From Posidonia oceanica (taxonomy: Eukaryota; Streptophyta; Magnoliopsida; Alismatales; Posidoniaceae): a stretch of DNA of 64,000 bases. A program made the position numbers and the translations under genes. The notes under the pieces are model-generated. The model was not told where the DNA came from and searched no databases. It saw only the letters and a program-made list of their open reading frames with translations. The stretch covers positions 85,382,001 to 85,446,000 of the forward strand of contig JAZBRS010000020.1 in the NCBI GenBank assembly GCA_037176725.1. The letters run 5' to 3'. Positions 23,304-34,546 of this stretch are shown here, piece by piece. Each line of letters begins with the position of its first letter. Position 1 is the stretch's first letter.

Positions 23304-24709
23304 TCGGCTTTAGCCAACCCTGTGCTACGTGAGTCAGTTCCTCCCCTTCTTTCCATTATCCTCATAGATTTAGGAGTAGTTTTTTAGGTTCGGATAATCG
23401 TGTGCTTAGGTTTTCACGATATCCCGAACCTTTTCCGTTTTTTCTCTCCCTCTGTTTCTGACGTCAGTAAAATCCCAAGCTCCAACAGTTGGGGCTATTT
23501 TACTGAGGTTAGGAGACTGTGCTGCGAGCCGCCAGTACAAGCAGCGTCTGTCTGAGCCGCTCCTCCAAAGGGCGACTGAAATAGACACCGTTTAAGCAGG
23601 TGCCTCCCTCAGTCCGGTTTTTTACTGCAGACCTCTTAGTTTTTTCCTGTACTTTGTGTTGTGTTTTTAGATCTGCAGTAGCACTAAAAAGTAAAAACAA
23701 ACTTCCCATGTCCACTGTACTCTAGTTTTTTAACGGTTTCTAGTTTTGCTTGTGTCCACCCTTAAGGTGGAAACTAGTTGTTTTGTATTAAAGTGGAAGT
23801 CCCTTGAGGAAGTCTTCCTCTAACTAGAATAGTTAACCTGAGCGAACCCAAGCCAGTGCAAGTCGCTCTCCCATACTCAGTGTTAGCTGCAATAGTTAGA
23901 TCAAGATCTCAAGGTGTCCCAAGTATTGCCATTGGCTTCTCTTTCTCTTTGAGCCAATAGTGGAACTTGGTAGATACTTTACACCTTAGTACTCTGTGTT
24001 TTTTATTGCTTTATGGTTTGTTAAGTGCCGAGCCTAAGGACAGAATCCTAGGTGGAGGGTCCCTCTTTAGAGAGACAAGCCCCCCATCTAGGCCTCTCTT
24101 GGTGGACCCTAGCGAAGGTCAAGGAGGAGTACCTTAAAGCCAACCAATCCCAGTTGCTTGTGACCCATGCAGGTTTAATTAATCAATCCATTAATTAAAC
24201 ACCTAAACAAGTAAAAGCAACTCATTGTTTGAAACCTGCTCGTTTTCCTTCTTCACTGTTGCGTGGTTTGTCCAAGACGGACCCGGTTTGCTGTCTGAAC
24301 TAGGGCACAGCTGCCGATTCATGAGGCGCCTCGGTAAGCCGCCGGTGAAATCGACGACTTGTCAGGCCACCTGTAAAACAGGCGACTAGCAGGGGATTAC
24401 AATTCAGTGCATTGTTTGTGAGGATTAGGCATACTGATAACCACAGGCCATAAGCACAGATTGTTTCCATTTCTGTTACATTTTTTCAAATTCTATCGAG
24501 TTTGTAGTAATTAGTGTTCATTGAGTCTGTAATTTCTTTTTTTATCTCCTGTAATAGTCTAGAAAGACAAAAGCAAAAAAAAAAGAAGAAACAAAAGCAA
24601 AAAAAAAGAAGAAACAAAAGCAAAAAAAAAAAGAAACAAAAGAAAAGGAAAAGAGAAAAAAAAAGAAAGAGAAAAAAAAATACAAAAAAAGAAAAGAACA
24701 ACGAAGCGC
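23304..24709 (+). other. Element D 5' leader
   Basis: 1.4 kb without a recognisable extra reading frame. It contains a 3-unit GGCGAC hairpin array at 24309-24387 and a purine-rich run at 24560-24700 made of AAGAAGAAACAAAAGCAAAA units just before gag. Confidence 0.65.
24309..24387. repeat. GGCGAC hairpin array in D leader (3 units, 28-bp period)
   Basis: 23-nt units at 24309, 24337 and 24365 with 5-nt spacers CGGTA and TGTCA. The last is GGCCACC-9 nt-GGCGACT. Confidence 0.85.
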
Positions 24710-26620
24710 ATGAGCACTACCTCTACCTCCATGGCACAGCAAGGCCAAGGCCCGGGCGGGTCTTTCTTCAAAGGCTTAGCCTCACAAATGGAAGGGCCAG
24801 GAACCCTCGGCTTCTCACTAGCCGCCGGCCGGCAAAAATTGCCGCACGCCTCCATCCCCTTCGATTATCACACTGATACAAACGAAGAAGGAGGGGAGGT
24901 AGATCAGTCCCGAACAATAGACATCCCGCCCGAGTTCACACGTCCCGAGGCAACTTCTAACGTTGTGCCTCCCATTGTGACTACTTCCTACCTAATTGAG
25001 GAGGAGACCTATGAGGTCCGGCAATCCCTGGCTCAACAACATCTCACGCACACAAACCCACAAACCTCCACCCTCCTAGAACACCACAACCACCTATTCC
25101 ATACGCCCGTCTACACGCACGCCACACCTAGCCCTACCTTCCCTAACCAAGGCCCCTATCCACCATACTACATGACGCCCACCTACCCTTATGTCCACCC
25201 AACTCCACCATACGCAACCCCATACCTGCCACAACCTCCCGCTAACACGCCATACTACCCCACTCCACCTCCACAATCATTCTTCCATCCACAGCAACCT
25301 CCCATTAACACACCTTACTACCCTACATGACCCCAATCATCATTCTTCCATCCACCACATAACCCATCGCTACCACCATTCCCACCAACACACCAGCACC
25401 CAAGCCAGGGGCATTACGCCGCACCAGGGACTGATCTTAAGAGGATGATTGCCGAAGCATTAACAGAGACCGAGGTCACTTCCAAGACGCCCATCGGCTA
25501 TGACATCTCCAAGTTCTCTCACTTTGCCCTTCCCCTAGGGTTTAAAATGCCAAAAATGAGGAGGTATAACGGTACAAAGGATCCCAGGAACCACATAGCT
25601 GCCTTCACTATGGATACTCTGCCATACCGTTATGACGCCGGGCTCACTGCATACCTCTTCTTCAAGATGCTTGAGGGAGAAGCCTTAAAGTGGTTTGACA
25701 CCCTGACTTCCTATGATCTCCAAGATTTTAGAATAATTGAGGAAAAATTTCTAAATCAATACAGTCACCGGGTGCCACACAAACCCACTGCGGGCAACCT
25801 CACAGCTGAGAGAATGAGGTCAAATGAGGACTTCGTCACCTTCGCTAGCCAGTGGAAGGACATGGCCGCTAGATCAGAGTGCTACATACCTGAAGGCCAA
25901 GCCGTGGAGATAATCGCAAGAAACACCACGGGAGCACTCAAAGCTGGACTGTTGGTAGGTGACTTCCACACCTATCCACAATTATATGAGCGGGCCGCCA
26001 AGGTGATGCGGAATAGAGAAGAGCTCCCATTCCTGGAGCTCGAAGCAAAAAGCCAGAAAAAGACTGCGGGACATACCATAGAAGGTGTCACTAGCAACAT
26101 GGCACAACTAACCATGCAGCATCAGAGAGGATGGAAAGGGCAGCCCTTCCAGTAGCCACAATATCAAGTGGAACCACAGAGGCAGCCGTTCCAGCAGTTC
26201 CAACCCCAGCACCCTAATCCCCTGGTAAATGCTCAACAGGGGCAGAACAGCGGTCAATACAAAGCACCACCGCAAGGGCAGAGGGACTACCACAATGTTC
26301 CTCCTCCACAGGCACCTAGAGGACCAAGGAGACAAAGTTACCCACCACTTCCAGAGACGATCCCAGATATCTTCAAGATGCTGGTCGAAAGTGGGGACTT
26401 ACAACTCCCAGTGCCAAAACATAATGCTCCCACTGCAAACATGACCAAGTACTGTGCCTACCACTAGAGAAACGGGCACACACTTGAGGAATGTTATGTG
26501 TTGAAAGATCGAATATACGATCTAAATGATAAGGGAGAAATAATGTGGTCAGCCCTCAAGGACAGATTGAAAGAGGCTAGAACGGGATAGCACAAGTTGC
26601 AGATACACTAGAACCCTCTG
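24710..26620 (+). pseudogene. gag of element D
   Basis: Structural polyprotein start. The N-terminal 200 residues are rich in proline, tyrosine, histidine and asparagine. The capsid domain (25490-26060) carries the retrotransposon-gag motifs FKMPKM..YNGTKDP, MLEGEALKWFDTL and WKDMAARSECYIPEG. A knuckle of the form C..H....GHT..EC lies at about 26450-26490. All pieces share one frame. Interrupting stops are TGA 25328, TAG 26153, TAG 26465, TAG 26588 and TAG 26609; each is one transition from CAG or CGA. The first ATG after the purine-rich run, 24710, was taken as start. Otherwise intact, so it was probably functional recently. Confidence 0.85.
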
Positions 26621-26632
26621 CCTAATCACCCG

Positions 26633-27499
26633 GTGGCGCACCTGGAGACAGAAGACAACCTACTTGAAGCCAAGACCGTCACCATGTGCCTAATTGAATC
26701 AGAACCAGAGCCGGCTTCCTCCATCGTGGAAAGCAATGACGTTGAGGTGTACTCTGAACAGGGGTCCATAGAATGGGAATTCCCGATAGAGACAACACAA
26801 GACGAAGAAGGCAAGGAGGATGACCTCGAGCTCCTCAAGTGCTTCAATTTCCTCCCAGGAGAAGGCCAATCCCAAGAGCAAAATACCAAGACAGATCCCT
26901 TCGAGGTAGCCCGAAAAATTATCAAGGAGTATGAGCGGAGAAATATAGTCTTCAAGGACTCAGAACTACCCACTCCAGAGAAACGGCTCTGACCTTTGGT
27001 GATCACTGTAGAAGTCAACAGCTACCTCCTCCCTAGCATACTTGTGGACACAGGGGCTAGTCGTAGTGCGTGCTCTCTGAACACACTTGACTACCTGGAT
27101 GTCGAAGAAGAGGATATCACCAGGGAGAAGATCTTCTGCAAGGGCTTTAATAATATCCAGATGGAGGTGATAGGGACAGTTCAGCTGGCAATTACCATCG
27201 GCCCCCTCACCAGCATTACCAAGGTCATGGTGGTAGAGTGTGACCTAGCAAAACCATTGATCGTCAGGAGAACTTGGCTGGCGGAAATTTGTACAGTTGC
27301 ATCCCCGACGCACCAGCTATTAAAGTTCAAGTTCCAAGGCGAAATGATCACCATCCAGGCGGACCATGAACCAACCCTGGAAATGATCTGGGGACCTTAC
27401 CTAGCAGGATTCCACATGGGAGACCCAGCACCAGATGGCACAGGTGGCTGGATTGATGATGGGGACGATGAAGTCCCAAGTATCCAAGGATTCCAGTAG
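26633..27499 (+). pseudogene. First protease-like domain of element D (intact DTGA)
   Basis: Same frame as gag. An acidic linker is followed by an F(K)DSELPTPE element and a retropepsin core with VDTGAS at about 27047-27064. The expected late ILGR motif is replaced by LIVRR. One TGA stop at 26990 reflects CGA to TGA; the frame ends with TAG at 27497. It is a paralogue of the second domain at 27940-28600, with the same order of short motifs (DSEL.PPE, VNSY, VDT.A, CSL.TL, TIGPL, LKF..QG). Retropepsins work as homodimers, so two unequal copies in one polyprotein could pair; this is inference. Confidence 0.7.
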
Positions 27500-27871
27500 C
27501 TCACCGATAATCAAGCAGCCCAAGGGTATACCCAGATCTAAAGGCCTACATTGCTAAACTCATCTCAGCTGCCCATAAACCAGGGGCAGTCTCTTCTCAG
27601 GAAACCTCTATCTCTACTCAAGTCCGGCCACGCCAAGGGAGAACACAACCAGGCTCAGTAGGCCCCCATCACAAGAACCGGGCAGATCTCCAACCAAGTC
27701 GCACTGCCTCTGCCTAATGCAGAACCAGCCACCTCCCCGCCTCAACCAGAGTTTCACATACCCTGGAGGGTAGAAGGCACCTTCGACGTCCTGGAGCAGC
27801 TCAGAAAGACACAAGCAAAGATCTCCATCTACGAGCTGATCAGAGCCTCGAAAAAGCACCGGAACATCCTA
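27500..27871 (+). pseudogene. Linker between the two protease-like domains of element D
   Basis: The gag-protease frame continues through here with TAA at about 27539 and TAG at about 27659, both one transition from CAA or CAG. The end contains the motif WRVEGTFDVLEQLRK and YELIRAS, typical of Tat/Ogre polyproteins just before protease. Confidence 0.7.
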
Positions 27872-29128
27872 ATGGAGGTATTGAAGAAAGCCCAGGTACC
27901 AGAGGATATGCCTGCTGAAGCTCTGGCCACCGTCGCCGCTGCTGTGTTCATGGAGCCCACAGTTATCTTCACCGACTCTGAATTAGCTCCTCCTGAAAGG
28001 AGGACTTTACCTTTAAATGTTACTATTGTAATAAACAGTTATAAACTTTCTGGTGTGCTTGTCGATACTAGGGCAACTTTAAACGTATGTTCACTAGAAA
28101 CCCTGCAGTTAGTTAGGCTAACCGAATCTCAATTATGCCCAGCAGCCTTAACTGTATCAGGGTACGACAACAACAAAAAAGCAACCTTGGGAAAGATAAC
28201 TGTCCAAGTTACCATTGGCCCTCTCCAAATGAAAATAGAGCTAATAGTAGTCGATGCCCCAATCTCGTATCGGCTCATATTAGGACGCCAATGGATCGAG
28301 GAGATCAAGGCAGTCACCTCCTCGTGCCACCAATGCATGAAGTTCCCTTACCAAGGGAAAATCATCAAAATACGGGGAGATGAGCCGGTGGAAGCTAAAG
28401 CCCACCTGGTAACAATCTCGACTACCACACCGGTGCCATTGATCAGGGACTCAGCTGCCAACGCCATAAACAATGTCAAAAAGGTCTTCACTCCCAAGGG
28501 TATTGATATAAATCAATACGATTACCCCAACCACATGAAAAGGCCTTGGGAGATCCTCCTCAAGATAGGATACACCCCGAGGAAAGGACTTGGCTGCTAG
28601 GAACAAGGAATGAGGGACGCACTTGAAACACCAGAGGAGCGCAGTCGTACCAGGCTAGGGTACCTTGGACAACCAGACCCAAGCAAACCTCTAGCATGGT
28701 CACTTGCCAACCACTTCATGTCAGTCGGGCTACAAGTGCACGACAAGCAAGTATCAGACATAGTTCCCGACTTCCTAGCAACAACAACAGCCGCAAAGGC
28801 CCCTAAGCCCATCATCCTCGGCGCTCTTACAGACCCCGAGACAGCACTAACTCCTTCTCCCTACTTAGAAGAAGTTCCAACCATCCTCAATGCTTCGACG
28901 AAGCCCGAGGAAGAAGCACCAACCTCCTACACAGAAGAGGTCCCTGCTGCTCTCCCCGCATCCCTAGAAGCTCCTTTATCTCCAGACATCCAAACAAGCG
29001 ATTCCTCCGGAACCTCCGCTGAAGGCACTGAAGCAGAGGACTCCGACCCTGTCTACGAGCTCACCTACCTTTTCAACAATCTACGACCTTGTCCCCTGAA
29101 GCAAGATGGGACCAAGGCCACAGGTTAG
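27872..29128 (+). pseudogene. Second protease-like domain of element D and linker to RT
   Basis: The retropepsin core has VDTRAT in place of VDTGAT (one G-to-A transition, at about 28069), then CSLETLQ, TVSGYDN, ITVQVTIGPL and the classical LILGRQWI. A segment with PWEILLKIGYTPRKGLG resembles a G-patch-like motif. TAG at 28598 is one transition from CAG; the same frame then continues to 29128 through a threonine/proline/serine-rich linker. As it stands the active-site glycine is lost, so this copy would be inactive. The part 28979-29132 is duplicated in tandem at 29139-29290. Confidence 0.75.
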
Positions 29129-29583
29129 ACTCCCCAACCTCCGGACATCCAAGCAGGCGGCTCCCCCGGAACCTCTACGGAAGACACCAAAGCAGAGGAC
29201 TCCAACCCCACCTGCAAGCTCTCCCGCTTCCTTAGCAACCCACGGCTTTGCCCCTCTAAGCAAGAAGGGGCCAGGGCCACAGACTGAACGCCTAATGGCA
29301 AACTACCTCCACCGCAGAGGCAAACCTAGGGGCAAACCCCCTACCCTTGTGAATAATTTCTTTCCCGCATTTAACTCTTGCATTTTGTTTTTGCATGATT
29401 TACTTTCCAGCAATTTACTTCCTAGTTTAGATAGTAGTTGGGAAGGTAAACGAGGGCAAGGCAGGGACGGCTTAACCACCACCGTGTCCTCGCAAAAAGT
29501 ATCTAATCACTCTACTAAGTGTGCAAGCCGGGACAGGAAGGAGCCAATCACCCAAACTGTAAAAGTATGTCACTATACCACAG
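29124..29583 (+). other. Candidate intron between protease and RT frames of element D
   Basis: The gag-protease frame (codon starts at 2 modulo 3) ends at 29128 and the RT frame (0 modulo 3) is used afterwards. A donor CAG|GTTAGA at 29123/29124 and an acceptor CACAG|CG at 29583/29584 would join them in phase. The stretch 29330-29440 is T-rich, unlike the A/C-rich coding DNA, with another acceptor-like TTTACTTTCCAG at 29410. Ogre elements are known to carry an intron at this place. A plain frameshift after the 155-bp tandem duplication is the alternative. Confidence 0.5.
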
Positions 29584-29594
29584 CGTTGCCATAG

Positions 29595-31154
29595 GAGCTA
29601 GCCACGTCGCATGCCATCTTCCTGGTCGAAGAAGTGTCAAATATCACTGGCAAAAACACTAGAAACTATGAAATCTTCGAGCTAGTGGATACAGAAGAGG
29701 ACCCAGATGAAGAATTGGTAGACCCTGCCATCTTCGAAGAAATGATGAAGAAATACGATGAGCAGACCAAGGCTACCGCTGAAAAATTAGAGGAAGTCAA
29801 TCTGGGCACTGAAGATGATCCAAGACCAGTACGGATAAGCTCTGCCCTCAACTCAGATGAACGGACTAGAATGGAAAGACTACTCAAAAAGTATATGAAG
29901 GTACTGGCCTTCTCCTATGGAGAAATGCCTGGGCTTGATTCACTACTGGTGGAGCACAGGCTCCCTCTCAAGCCAGGCGCTAAGACAGCGAAGCAAAAGC
30001 TCCGGCGTCTACGTCCAGACCTTGCTCTAAAAGTAAAAGAAGAGATAGACAAGCTACACAAAGCGAAGTTCATCAGAGTTGTGGTGTATCCAAAATGGAT
30101 TGCCAACATAGTTCCAATGATGAAGAAAGATGGCAAAGTGTGCGTGTGCATTGACTACAGAAACCTCAATGAAGCATGCCCAAAAGACGATTTCCCTCTT
30201 CCGCACATAGACATCCTCATAGACAACACTGCAGGCCATGAGATGCTTTCATTCATGGACGGTTTCTCCGGTTACAACCAGATTAAACTTGCGGAAGAAG
30301 ACCAGGAGAAAACTGCATTTACTACTCCATGGGGGACCTACTGCTATGTAGTCATGCCGTTCGGATTAAAGAACGCCAGAGCCACCTATCAGAGGGCTAT
30401 GATGGCAATCTTTCACGACATGATACACGACTGCATGGAGTGCTATGTGGATGACCTGTTAGTGAAGTCAAAAACAAGAGAGGGACACTTTGAAGCACTA
30501 GAAAGAGTACTCCGGAGGGCAGACCAGTACAATCTCAGAATGAACCCCAAGAAGTGTGTCTTCGGGGTCACTGCCAAAAAGCTGCTTGGCTTCATAGTGA
30601 GCAAAAGGGGCATAGAAGTGGATCCCACCAAAGCCAAAGCTATAACAGCCATGCCACCACCAAGAAACATCAAGGAACTCAGAGGACTCATAGGGAGGCT
30701 ACAGTTCATCCGAAGATTCATCTCTCAGCATGCAGAAAAGTGTAGACCATTCTATGAGCTCTTAAAAGGCAGTGTAGAATTCAAGTGGGATCACACCTGT
30801 CAGAAGGCCTTTGATGAGTTGAAACTCTACCTCCTCAACCCTCCAGTACTGACTGCTCCAGTCCCCGAGAGGCCATTGCTACTCTACTTGGCCGTCACTG
30901 ATAACTCGGTGGGTGTTGTCCTTGCACAACACGATGAAACTGGGAGGAAGGAGAAAGCAGTTTATTACCTCAGTAGAACGTTCATCGAATATGAGAGGAA
31001 GTACTCCCAGATCGAAAGACACTACTTAGCCTTAGTATGGGCCTCACAAAAGCTCAGACACTATTTTCTTGCACACAAAGTCTGCTACTTAGCCAAGATG
31101 GACCCCATCAAGTACATATTCGAGAAACCAGTATTGTTCGGAAGGCTAGCATGA
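29595..31154 (+). pseudogene. Reverse transcriptase and first RNase H domain, element D
   Basis: Typical Ty3/gypsy order: VLAFSYGEMPGL and HRLPLKPGAK entry motifs; finger motifs with KKDGKVCVCIDYRNLN; SFMDGFSGYNQI; MPFGLKNA; and the catalytic YVDD at 30444-30455. These are followed by LGFIVSKRGIEVDP and the connection region. The first RNase H (LLLYLAVTDNSVGVVLAQ, about 30870-30930) has lost acidic positions, as is known for Tat elements that carry a second RNase H. The frame ends with TGA-TAG at 31152-31157, explained by CGA to TGA and TGG to TAG. Confidence 0.93.
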
Positions 31155-31160
31155 TAGCAA

Positions 31161-31870
31161 ATGCTCCTTACTGAGTTTGACCTACAAGTCATCACCCAGA
31201 AGGCAATCAAGGGGCAAGCCATCGCGGACCAACTCGCCGGGCTACCTGTGTCAGAGTATCAGCCAGTGTCAACAGATTTCCCGGACGAGGAAATACTGGC
31301 AATCAATAGTGTCGTGCCACTCATCAGAGAATGGACCCTCCATTTCGATGGAGCGCTTAATTCACAAGGCCCTAGAATAGGGGCAACACTCCTCACTCTT
31401 GAGGGTGTCGTTCTCCCCGTTGCGGCGCAACTACTCTTCTCAGCGAGTAACAACATTGCAGAATACGAGGCACTCATTCTAGGGCTCCGAATGGCTCTCG
31501 ATCTAAGGGCAAGAAGGCTAAAAGTGGTTGGGGACTCATAGCTTGTCATACGGCATGTCCTCAACAAATACAAAACCCTCTCGCCAAAGCTGCAGGAATA
31601 CTGCAACCTGGCTAAAGCCTTACTGAAGAAATTTGACCGGGTTATATATGTGCACGCCCTTAGAAGCAACAACATCCTGGCAGATTCATTAGCTTCATTA
31701 GCATCCTCGCTCCCCTTTAGCTCAGAGACAGATGAGCAATCCATCATGGTGCGAAGAATCAGCACCCCGACAGTAGGGTCTGCCACCGAATGGGTTGAAG
31801 AACTCAGAGAGGAACTAAACCAGGAAAGCTTAATATGCACAGAGGTCTGTTATCAAGGAGCTACAGAAGT
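31161..31870 (+). pseudogene. Second (archaeal-type) RNase H domain, element D
   Basis: Same frame as RT. Catalytic acids are in context: HFDGA (about 31342-31356), AEYEA (about 31459), VGDS (about 31530) and LADSLASL (about 31678). TAG at 31539, directly after VGDS, is one transition from CAG. This additional aRNH is the hallmark of the Tat lineage. Confidence 0.88.
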
Positions 31871-33137
31871 AAACGACAATGGCAACCCATGGTATTATGA
31901 CATACAGAACTACGTACAAGATCGCACCTTCCCAGCCTATGCGACTCCCAAGGACAGAGAAGCACTGAGGAGGATGGCTACCAAATACTACATCAGAGCC
32001 AACACACTCTTTCAGAGAATGCCCCTAGAGATTGAACTCCGGTGTGTGGATACGTCTGAGTCGGCCGAGATCCTCAAGGAAACACATGAGGGAGTCTGCG
32101 GAGGCCACATCAACTCCCAGTTCATGGCTAAAATGATCATCAGAAGGGGGTACTACTGGCCAACCATGGAAGCCAACTGCGCAAGTAAAGTCAAGCGATG
32201 CAAGAGCTGCCAACTGCACGCCAACAAGATCCATGCTCTGGCTTCAGTGCTTCATGCTTTATCAACACCATGGCCTTTCTCCATGTGGGCCTTCGATGTG
32301 GTGGGACCTATCCATCAGGGAAAGGGCAACACTTTCATCCTGACGGCAACGGAATACTTCACCAAATGGGCCAAAGCAGAGGCGTTCGCAAATATCAAGG
32401 CCACAACCTTGTGTCGATTCGTACAGTGAAATATCATCGCAAGGTTCGGGGTGCCTAAAGCCTTAGTAGCAGACAACGGACCAATCTTCATCTCAGAAGA
32501 GTTCAAGCGGTTGTGCCAGAAATTCGGTATCACTCTACACCACTCTTCCCCATATTACCCACAAGGGAACGGTCAAGCAGAAGCTACCAACAAAACCTTA
32601 ATCAAAATCATTAAAAAGAGGGTAGAAGACGCTAAGGGATCGGATTGGTCAGATAAGCTTGTTAATGCGTTATGGGCATACCGCACCACCATAAGGACGG
32701 CAACGGGTCAAACCCCCTATGCTTTAGCCTTTGGTATGGAAGCGGTGGTCCCATACGAGATCCTGATCCCCTCATTAAGAGTTAAGATTGATAGGAGAAT
32801 GTCTACCGAAGAAAAGAGGCAAGCTTTACTCCTTCATTTGGAACTCCTTGATGAGAAACGGCTGGCAGCCGTCGAGCATATGCGTGTCTACCAACAAAGG
32901 TTAACCAAGGCTTACCAGAAGAAAGTAATCGAACGCAAGTTTAAAATTCGTGATCTAGTGCTTAAAGAAGTGTTGCCCTACAATAAGCCCCACTCTAAGG
33001 GAAAGTTAAAGCCAAATTGGGAAGGACCTTACATCGTGGTTGCTGTATATCCAGAGAATGCTTATCGACTGTCCCATAACGGAACGGATCTTCCTGACCC
33101 TTGGAATGCAATGCACCTAAAGAGGTACTACCTTTGA
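31871..33137 (+). pseudogene. Integrase, element D
   Basis: HHCC zinc domain with THEGVCGGH and RCKSCQLHA (about 32085-32220). Catalytic triad in FDVVG (D at 32294-32296), VADNG (D at 32472-32474) and GQAEAT (E at 32580-32582). The C-terminal GPY/F-type module has NWEGPYIV and ends MHLKRYYL at 33137. TGA at 32427 (from TGG by G-to-A) splits the frame. Typical length for gypsy integrase, no chromodomain. Confidence 0.92.
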
Positions 33138-34546
33138 TCAGCATGTCTATATCACTAAAGAGACCTAGGGCCTAACACCAAGCCAAAAAAGGGAGAGACT
33201 CCCAAAGCCAATAGGAAGAGGAACACCAGGGGAACCCATGCCTTGTCCTGTCTCCACATACACACCGCACGGGAAGGTAAGGAAAAAGTAGGCTCGGAGC
33301 AAAGGCTTAGAGTACGAACTGCTTGCCAAAGCAACTTAGAAAGTGTCAAGAAAAAGACGGCGGCAAAAACCACCCAAACAGAGAGGAAAGAAGGCAGCAA
33401 AGAAGCTATCCAAGTAAGGAACCAACGAAAAGAGACAGTAAAAGAAATTGTCCAACTAAAAGAGGTCAGCAAAGAGCTGTCCAAAGAGCGAAAAAGAGCA
33501 TGGCAAAAGCTGTCTATGCATCTAAAAGTATAAACCATAGAAAGACGCATTAAGGAGTAAAGAAAGGCAAGCAGGAATCAAGGCCTAAGCCAAAACCGAG
33601 AATCCGCTAAACCCTGAAACTTCCCCTATCCTATTCTCACTAACAGGCAAGGAGTAAACAACCCTAGGTGGTCAAGGACTGAAAAGGCCCAGGGAGTAGC
33701 AACCCAAGTAAGGACTGGTGTGTTTACCGAAGTCTTTTAAAAAAGGTGCAGGCATGACCCAAGGGACACACCCACAAATGTAAGGCCCACTCATCTGGTT
33801 GAAACAAACCCCGAGGCTAATGCTTAAGATAGGTACTCGTCTTTCCCCAATAGAAGAACAAAAAAAACCAAAAAAATCATATAACCCAAAAACCAAAAAA
33901 ATCATATAACCCAAAAATCCAAAAAAATCATATAACCCAAAAAACTAAAAAAATCATATGATCCAAAACACCAAAAAAACAAACAAAACAAAAAATTACA
34001 AAACTTAGGAAAAAACCAAAACATCCAACCTACATGCAAGTGAAAACTTAAGAAAACTGGAATTAACATCTGGCCAATGATGCAACCATCGACTCAACAG
34101 GATTCGGAGTTAGCGTCCTACTCAAGCGTGTCCCACGGCTTGGGTGTGCTCTCTCAACAAAGACATTACTAGCATAATGATCTTTTGAGCATCCACGAAT
34201 GACTCATAATCGGCGTCTACTGGACTCTGATTTCCATCTCTTTAGCTGAGGCCAGAAATTAATTCCCTCCACCCATTTAAAATAAACATGCATTAACATC
34301 TATTATACCCCTTGTTAATTAACTAACTTAGCCTAAATCTTTTCACTTGACATACTTTCTCTTTGATTAATTAGTTAACTTAGCCAAATCTTTCACCAAG
34401 GGAGGTATGCTCATTGATTACTAACAAGAAAAGTAAGCATGTGCAGGAAGCAAAGCGAAACAAAAAAACCTTTCATATAAATATTCACAAGTACAGACTC
34501 TGCCAAAAGAAAAGTACAAACTCTGACAAAAAAGAAAGGTACAAGC
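33138..34546 (+). other. Spacer between integrase and the antisense PMD gene
   Basis: Noncoding on both strands as far as I can judge. It includes a tandem repeat of about 27 bp at 33858-33975 (CCAAAAAAATCATATAACCC units, 4-5 copies) followed by A-rich sequence. The stop of the antisense gene is at its right border. Confidence 0.6.

Noticed and set aside
24486..24876. Lysine-rich (plus) and phenylalanine-rich (minus) frames
   Set aside because: They come from the purine-rich low-complexity run before gag of element D.
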